Part shown: one piece after another, positions 59,133 through 64,000 of the stretch
Layout: each line of letters begins with the position of its first letter
How positions within the stretch are numbered: the stretch's first letter is position 1
Assembly (NCBI GenBank): GCA_020636645.1
Contig: JACJXO010000002.1
Location: 496,001 to 560,000 of the forward strand
Direction of reading: 5' to 3'
DNA: 64,000 bases
Source of the DNA: Chitinophagales bacterium
GTDB taxonomy: Bacteria > Bacteroidota > Bacteroidia > Chitinophagales > BACL12
Translations under genes and position numbers: made by a program
The notes under the pieces: generated by a model
The model's database searches: none
Told to the model about the DNA's origin: nothing
Seen by the model: the letters and a program-made list of their open reading frames with translations, nothing else

Positions 59133-60755
59133 ATGAAAAATTTCATATTATTTGTATTGGCCTGGAGCATGCTGTTGTCTGTCCATGCGCAAACGGAAAG
59201 TAAGAATCCAAATCCCAAACTGATCGTGGGTGTGGTTGTTGACCAGATGAGCTACGATCTACTCTATCGATTCTGGAACAATTATTCAGAAGGTGGATTC
59301 AGGAGGCTCGTGAAGAATGGGTACTCCTGTGAGAACACCCATTATAACTATGTACCTACCTATACCGGTCCGGGACATGCAAGCATTTATACAGGTTCTG
59401 TTCCAGCAGTGCATGGCATTGTGGGTAATAACTGGTTCGATCCGGTACATAACAATGAATGGTATTGCACCAAAGACACACTGGTGAGTGGCGTGGGTAC
59501 CATCACAGCAGCCGGACAAATGTCGCCCGCTCCTTTATTGACCACCACCATCACAGATCAGCTGAAGGTTGCTTCCAACGGAAGAGCAAAAGTGGTTGGC
59601 GTGGCCATGAAAGATCGTGGAGCCATACTGCCAGCCGGACATGCCGCTGATGCAGCCTATTGGTTTGACGGATACACCAACGCCTTTGTGTCCAGTACCT
59701 GGTATATGGAAACATTACCCGCCTGGGTGGAACAATTTAACAAACAGCAATGGGCCAACCAGTATATGGCTACTGACTGGGATCTTTTCCTGCCAAAGAA
59801 CAGCTACACCAACAGCACTGCAGATAATGTACCCTGGGAAACCCTCCGGGAAGGAGAAACAGCTCCGGTATTTCCGCACATGACCAGCAACGCCAGCAGC
59901 ATGGAACTGATCAAGGGCACTCCCTATGGAAACAGTCTGACAGTAGATTTTGCCAAAGCTGCTTTGCTGGGAGAAGGCCTGGGCAAAGACCAGCATACTG
60001 ATTTCCTTTGCGTTTCCTTTTCCAGTACAGACTATGTAGGCCATGCTTATGGTCCATACTCCATGGAAACAGAAGATACCTATATCAGACTTGATCGTGA
60101 CCTTGCAGCGTTCCTGCAATTCCTGGATACAGAAGTAGGCAGCGGCAACTATCTCTTCTTCCTGACCGCAGATCATGGTGTGGCGCCCACACCGGGTTAT
60201 ATGCAAAGCCTGGAGATACCGGCAGGTGTATTCAGTGAGCTCAGTATGATAACACAAATGGACTCTGTACTGGATGCTGCCATCGGTACTGCTGACTGGA
60301 TCCTTTCATTTGAGAACCAGCAGGTGTATCTGAACCCGGATGCTGTACAGCAAAACCAGACCTATACCGGTCATGTGGCAGATGTGCTGCGCAACTGGGC
60401 ATTCACCTCAGCAAATGGAGTGGCTCATGTGCTCGAAGTAGATGCGCTTGGATACAGCAATATACCTTCGCAGTATAAAGAAATGTATATCAACGGTATC
60501 TATCCGAAACGCTGCGGCGATATCCTGTTCGTATTCGAGCCTAACTGGTTCGGTTACAGCAATACAGGCAGCTCACACGGTAGTCAGTATGCTTATGACA
60601 CACAGGTACCACTACTCTGGTATGGCTGGAAGGTAAGGAATGGAAAATCCTGGACCAGACATGCCATCACTGATATCGCTCCTACCATTGCGGCCATGCT
60701 GCGCATTCCGCAACCCAGTGGTTGTATCGGGCAGGTCATCGAAGAAATGAAGTAG
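59133..60755 (+). CDS. Exported alkaline phosphatase, PafA type
   Basis: A 540-residue periplasmic phosphomonoesterase with signal peptide MKNFILFVLAWSMLLSVHAQ. Zinc ligands and nucleophile match the PafA pattern: VVDQM with Asp37, TYTGPGHASIYTG with nucleophile Thr78, STDYVGHAYGP (Asp and His), TADHG (Asp-His), and SSHGSQYAYDTQVPLLWYG with the late His. Such enzymes release phosphate from many monoesters and, unlike PhoA, are little inhibited by phosphate. It is divergent from the TonB receptor, with 106 bases between starts. A TAACTTTC near-box is seen upstream. Confidence 0.92.
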   Translation: MKNFILFVLAWSMLLSVHAQTESKNPNPKLIVGVVVDQMSYDLLYRFWNNYSEGGFRRLVKNGYSCENTHYNYVPTYTGPGHASIYTGSVPAVHGIVGNNWFDPVHNNEWYCTKDTLVSGVGTITAAGQMSPAPLLTTTITDQLKVASNGRAKVVGVAMKDRGAILPAGHAADAAYWFDGYTNAFVSSTWYMETLPAWVEQFNKQQWANQYMATDWDLFLPKNSYTNSTADNVPWETLREGETAPVFPHMTSNASSMELIKGTPYGNSLTVDFAKAALLGEGLGKDQHTDFLCVSFSSTDYVGHAYGPYSMETEDTYIRLDRDLAAFLQFLDTEVGSGNYLFFLTADHGVAPTPGYMQSLEIPAGVFSELSMITQMDSVLDAAIGTADWILSFENQQVYLNPDAVQQNQTYTGHVADVLRNWAFTSANGVAHVLEVDALGYSNIPSQYKEMYINGIYPKRCGDILFVFEPNWFGYSNTGSSHGSQYAYDTQVPLLWYGWKVRNGKSWTRHAITDIAPTIAAMLRIPQPSGCIGQVIEEMK

Positions 60756-60766
60756 TTCTGAATGTA

Positions 60767-60774
60767 TAGTTTTG
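60767..60774 (+). promoter_or_regulatory. -7 box TAGTTTTG, four bases before the crcB ATG
   Basis: Exact TAnnTTTG with GAGT before the ATG. Predicts a leaderless crcB transcript, which excludes a fluoride riboswitch in this mRNA. Confidence 0.62.
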
Positions 60775-60778
60775 GAGT

Positions 60779-61144
60779 ATGTGGTCTTTGGTGCTGATAG
60801 GATTGGGCGGTGCTGCCGGTGCAGTACTGCGCTATCTGGTAAACCTCTGGAGCCTGACCTGGTATGCCGGCCCCTTCCCCCTGGGCACACTCCTGGTCAA
60901 TGTAGCCGGATCATTGCTCATTGGCATTGGATGGAGCACTATTGGTAATGACACCACCAGACTACTGCTACTTACCGGTTTGCTTGGTGGCTTCACCACG
61001 TTTTCTTCCTTTTCACTGGAAACTGTTCGTCTGTGGGAAGATGGCCAGATGACACTGGCATTGTGGAATATTTTACTCAACAACCTCTCTGCCATCCTTG
61101 CCTGTATGGCAGGTTACTGGATCGGGAAAATGCTGCATGCCTGA
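60779..61144 (+). CDS. crcB: Fluoride ion channel CrcB/Fluc
   Basis: A 121-residue four-helix membrane protein that exports fluoride as a dual-topology dimer. Signature pieces: GLGGAAGAVLRYLVN, GTLLVNVAGSLLIGIG (the pore asparagine) and TGLLGGFTTFSSFSLET (the Phe-box and central sodium site). Single-gene form. It lies 23 bases after the phosphatase gene but has its own exact -7 box four bases before the ATG. Confidence 0.95.
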   Translation: MWSLVLIGLGGAAGAVLRYLVNLWSLTWYAGPFPLGTLLVNVAGSLLIGIGWSTIGNDTTRLLLLTGLLGGFTTFSSFSLETVRLWEDGQMTLALWNILLNNLSAILACMAGYWIGKMLHA

Positions 61145-61194
61145 CCTCATCACTGAAAAGGCCTGTATTTGTACCTTTATCGTATCATATTATC

Positions 61195-63768
61195 ATGCAG
61201 AAAAAAATAGCTTTTGCCATTGTACTCGTCACCCTGGCCCTGACCCTGGCGGTGATGGTTTATTTCATGTACTTCGTCCACCCGCAACCCGACATGCCTG
61301 CACCCACAGACCGTCCGCTCAAACAGGAGGAAGGTGCCGAACACAACGACGCACGCGAAGCCTGGATAGAACAGATGCACCGCACAGCTCCGGGTGCCAA
61401 CTGGCGGCAGATGGACCGGGAACTTCGTCTGCAACTTGCGGCGAGCCGTTCAGAGCAGTATGCCCTTGGAGGCACACGTGCTGATGTATGGGATACCCTG
61501 GCCGCAGGATATGCCGTAGGCAAATGGAATGAAGTAGGCAGCTTCAACACTGCTGGCCGGGTTAGAGCTACAGAGATAGATTTTCAAACCGGAACCGTCT
61601 ATGCTTTCAGCCAGGGTGGTAATCTTTGGAAAGGCGATCTGGAAGGCGATAACTGGACGGTAATCAATGACAATTTCAACGTACAGTCTGCCATTTTTTT
61701 ACAGAAGGTGGGCGATGAACTGGTGCTGGTTACCAATGAGTGGGCCGTGCAATCCGTGTACCGTACACCCGATGAAGGCCTGAGCTGGACTGCCTGCGCC
61801 GGACTGGAAAACATGACAGCATGGGGCTCCATTCTGGAAGCAGATATGCTCAATAATGAAGAACGCACTCTTTACATACTGGTACAGGAATGGGATTATG
61901 TTGACTGGGGTGCGGTCACCGCTCTTTATCGTTCACATGATCTGGGAAGCACCTTTGAGTTCGTGGCCAACTGGCGGGAAGATGTGTATGGTAACACCGA
62001 GAACTTTTCCATGTGGGCACCAAGGTATGGCGATGACAGGCTGTATGTGAATGCGGGCAACTTACTCTATACGGTTGATGGTGCCGATGGTGACACCACC
62101 TACCTGGCAGAAATACCAGTAACCACCAATGGCACACATATGCTGTCAGGTGTGCAGAATACAGATGGTACCAGCCTGTACCTGGCCACTGCTCAATACG
62201 GCGATGGCACTCAGATCTACCGATCATCAGATGCGGGTCTCAGCTGGACTGAATCAGGCCTGGTGGAATCAGGTGCATTCAGCCGCGGAAGCTTTCACAG
62301 CAGTCAGCTGGAAACCGGCTATCTGTGGTTCGGTGGCGTCAATACTTTCCGGAGTTTCAACGGAGGAGACACCTGGACCCTGGTCAATGAATGGTGGGAA
62401 TATTATGGAAATGAAGCCAGCAAACTGCATGCAGATATCCCCTTCATCATGCCGTTCCTGGATACCATCAGTAATGAAGAAACATTACTGATCAGCACCG
62501 ATGGTGGTCTGTATGCTTCAGATAATTACGGACTGACAAACACCAACATCACAATGGAAGGGATGCGCAATGCCCAATACTATGACCTCTACACGTATCG
62601 TCTTGTTACTGATGTGATCTTTGCCGGTGCACAGGATCAGGGCTTTCAGCGCAGCTTCAGCAGCGTTGATGACCAGTATTATTTTGATCAGCTCATCAGC
62701 GGCGACTATGGCCATCTGGTTAGCAGCGACGGTGGCGATCACCTGTGGACCGTCTATCCCGGTTTCGCCATGATGATCAATGATGCATCCGGACCTGCTA
62801 ATATGTTCTTCGGTGATTTTGTGGGCTCCGGCTACCTCTGGCTCCCTCCCATCATGGAAGACCCTGATGATCCGGAAGTATGCTGGTGGGGTGGTGGCGA
62901 TCATCTGTATAAGTTGAAAAAGAACTTTTCCGGCATTACCTATGAACAATATGATTATGACTTTGATGTTGGATTGGGCGGAACTGCTATTGCCGCTATA
63001 GCATACTCTCCCATCGATCATGACCACTGGTATGTGATGATGAGCGACGGTAAATTCTTCCACAGCGATGACCGGGGTATCACATGGACCAAGACCATCG
63101 GTTTCGACGGACCTGACAGTCACTATTTCTATGGTTCATCCATCGTGCCAAGTACCACTGAACTCGGTAAAGTGTATATAGGAGGAAGCGGTTACAGCAA
63201 TCCACCGGTTTGGGTCAGTGAAGATCATGGAGCCAACTTCGTTTCCATGAGTTTCGGTTTGCCATCTACACTGGTATATGACATGGCCATTCTTCCCGGC
63301 GACAGTATGCTATTTGCTGCCACAGAAGTGGCTCCCTATGTGTACATTCCCGAAACCGATACCTGGTATGACCTGAGTGGCCTGGATGCACCTTACCAAA
63401 CCTATTGGGCTGTTGAATATGTAGAAGAGATCAAAACGGTACGTTTCGGCACCTATGGCCGTGGCATTTTTGAATGGAAGCTGTATGAAGAAGAACCACC
63501 TCTCAGCATAAGCGGAATCACTTCAGGTTCCTTGCAGATTTTTCCCAACCCGGCCATTGATCATATCGCTGTGAGCATACCGGATCATATACCCAATGCT
63601 ACCATCACCCTGTATGACAGGAAAGGACAGGCGATCTGGAATACCAGGGCTGCATTGAACAGGAACATCCCCTACTACCTGTCTTTGCCAGGGCTGCCAA
63701 CAGGCATGTATTTTGCAACTGTTTCAGGAAACAACAAGACCTATACCTCTAAACTGATCATCAACTGA
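61195..63768 (+). CDS. Large T9SS-associated BNR/Asp-box repeat protein
   Basis: An 857-residue protein starting at 61195 with a long hydrophobic segment (IAFAIVLVTLALTLAVMVYFMYF), which could be a signal anchor or a signal peptide. The rest is a beta-propeller-like series of Asp-box (BNR) turns: RTPDEGLSW, RSHDLGSTF, RSSDAGLSW, RSFNGGDTW, HSDDRGITW and SEDHGANF, spread from about residue 180 to 700. A type A sorting domain closes the protein (LQIFPNPAIDHIAVS to KLIIN). It resembles VPS10/sialidase-fold secreted proteins; catalytic sialidase residues are not evident. A near-consensus box TACCTTTA lies 15 bases before the ATG. The stop overlaps the next start. Confidence 0.9.
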   Translation: MQKKIAFAIVLVTLALTLAVMVYFMYFVHPQPDMPAPTDRPLKQEEGAEHNDAREAWIEQMHRTAPGANWRQMDRELRLQLAASRSEQYALGGTRADVWDTLAAGYAVGKWNEVGSFNTAGRVRATEIDFQTGTVYAFSQGGNLWKGDLEGDNWTVINDNFNVQSAIFLQKVGDELVLVTNEWAVQSVYRTPDEGLSWTACAGLENMTAWGSILEADMLNNEERTLYILVQEWDYVDWGAVTALYRSHDLGSTFEFVANWREDVYGNTENFSMWAPRYGDDRLYVNAGNLLYTVDGADGDTTYLAEIPVTTNGTHMLSGVQNTDGTSLYLATAQYGDGTQIYRSSDAGLSWTESGLVESGAFSRGSFHSSQLETGYLWFGGVNTFRSFNGGDTWTLVNEWWEYYGNEASKLHADIPFIMPFLDTISNEETLLISTDGGLYASDNYGLTNTNITMEGMRNAQYYDLYTYRLVTDVIFAGAQDQGFQRSFSSVDDQYYFDQLISGDYGHLVSSDGGDHLWTVYPGFAMMINDASGPANMFFGDFVGSGYLWLPPIMEDPDDPEVCWWGGGDHLYKLKKNFSGITYEQYDYDFDVGLGGTAIAAIAYSPIDHDHWYVMMSDGKFFHSDDRGITWTKTIGFDGPDSHYFYGSSIVPSTTELGKVYIGGSGYSNPPVWVSEDHGANFVSMSFGLPSTLVYDMAILPGDSMLFAATEVAPYVYIPETDTWYDLSGLDAPYQTYWAVEYVEEIKTVRFGTYGRGIFEWKLYEEEPPLSISGITSGSLQIFPNPAIDHIAVSIPDHIPNATITLYDRKGQAIWNTRAALNRNIPYYLSLPGLPTGMYFATVSGNNKTYTSKLIIN

Positions 63769-64000
63769 TGCGTTCCATACTGCTGATCTGTTTGCTCCTT
63801 GTTTCTGGTGCCGGAATGCGGGCACAGATACCTGAACTGGGCGTCAGCAAACGTATGGTGGACACCTGCACCATTAATTTTGACCATCCGGAAGCAGGAG
63901 ATTATATCAGGCTGTATGCCAGAAATTTTCTGGATGACAGTGCCAGAGGTGTGGTTTCTCCTGCTTTCTATGACACACTTTTTATGATACTGGAGCAGCT
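63768..64000 (+). CDS. Exported protein, 5' part only (cut by window edge)
   Basis: Begins at ATG 63768, overlapping the stop of the preceding gene (TGATG), so it is co-translated with it. The visible 77 residues comprise a signal peptide (MRSILLICLLLVSGAGMRAQ) and the start of a mature domain (IPELGVSKRMVDTCTINFDHP, YIRLYARNF, GVVSPAFYDTLFMILEQ). The frame is open to the edge. No family can be named from this fragment. Confidence 0.75.
   Translation, partial: MRSILLICLLLVSGAGMRAQIPELGVSKRMVDTCTINFDHPEAGDYIRLYARNFLDDSARGVVSPAFYDTLFMILEQ

Noticed and set aside
60756..60778. Fluoride riboswitch upstream of crcB
   Set aside because: Only 23 bases separate the genes and they contain a promoter box four bases before the ATG, so there is no room for the aptamer.

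Overview
The window comes from a chromosome of a Bacteroidota bacterium with roughly even base composition. The evidence is the exported proteins that end in type IX secretion (T9SS) sorting domains, a SusC-like TonB-dependent receptor with a carboxypeptidase-like N-terminal domain, the conserved panC / single-domain starch synthase / DUF4270 neighbourhood, DUF2911 and DUF2807 proteins, and repeated use of the Bacteroidota promoter element TAnnTTTG. I cannot place it below phylum; a Sphingobacteriia- or Chitinophagia-like lineage is a guess. Both edges cut genes: an ABC-F ATPase on the left and an exported protein on the right.

Region by region. 1-9.4 kb holds envelope and housekeeping genes: ABC-F, DUF2911 lipoprotein, a glyQS/CpeT-like/lipoprotein operon, DUF2807, a sterol-desaturase-like hydroxylase, a thioredoxin-TPR protein and a GT39 glycosyltransferase. 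9.4-17.9 kb holds acyl-CoA dehydrogenase, rfaE2, a flippase-like membrane protein, panD and panC (separated by a small palindrome-bounded element), the starch-synthase-like protein, DUF4270 and glmS. 17.9-24.4 kb is a visibly AT-rich defence island on the minus strand: an AbiE-type toxin-antitoxin pair with a palindromic operator, and a two-gene McrBC-like system (EVE-type reader plus AAA+ motor, and a DUF2357/PD-(D/E)XK nuclease). A Fic protein follows. It sits between two copies of the 3' end of a porin gene, one intact and one a stranded remnant. 25.8-31.6 kb is a TetR-controlled export operon (LolA-like carrier, two FtsX-type permeases, ATPase, beta-barrel). 31.7-41 kb is a looser region of small exported proteins, superoxide dismutase, tadA, a T9SS cargo protein, an ECF sigma factor with a small partner and uvrA, with many short intergenic repeats. 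41-49 kb holds an alpha/beta hydrolase, a pair of amidohydrolase-family proteins and an ExbB/ExbD operon. 49-53.8 kb holds tandem repeats, tRNA-Ser(GGA), tatD, a polysaccharide deacetylase, gltX, a very acidic protein and trmN6. 53.8-64 kb holds T9SS cargo, a universal stress protein, a TonB receptor divergent from a PafA-type phosphatase, crcB and a large BNR-repeat T9SS protein.

The most striking cross-window signal is regulatory. In five genes (glyQS, GT39, panD, tadA, crcB) an exact TAnnTTTG box ends exactly four bases before the ATG, and two more genes have a one-mismatch version at the same distance. This predicts leaderless mRNAs starting at the AUG. Two intergenic regions carry face-to-face TAnnTTTG boxes serving divergent genes. 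The window also has a dense set of intergenic repeats: an 18-bp palindrome family around CCCGATAGCTATCGGG, paired 21-bp hairpins bounding a 55-codon ORF between panC and panD, 77-bp direct repeats flanking tadA, and a tandem array of about 116 bp beside tRNA-Ser. The best candidate for an under-described system is the defence island, whose two McrBC-like proteins have unusual N- and C-terminal domains.
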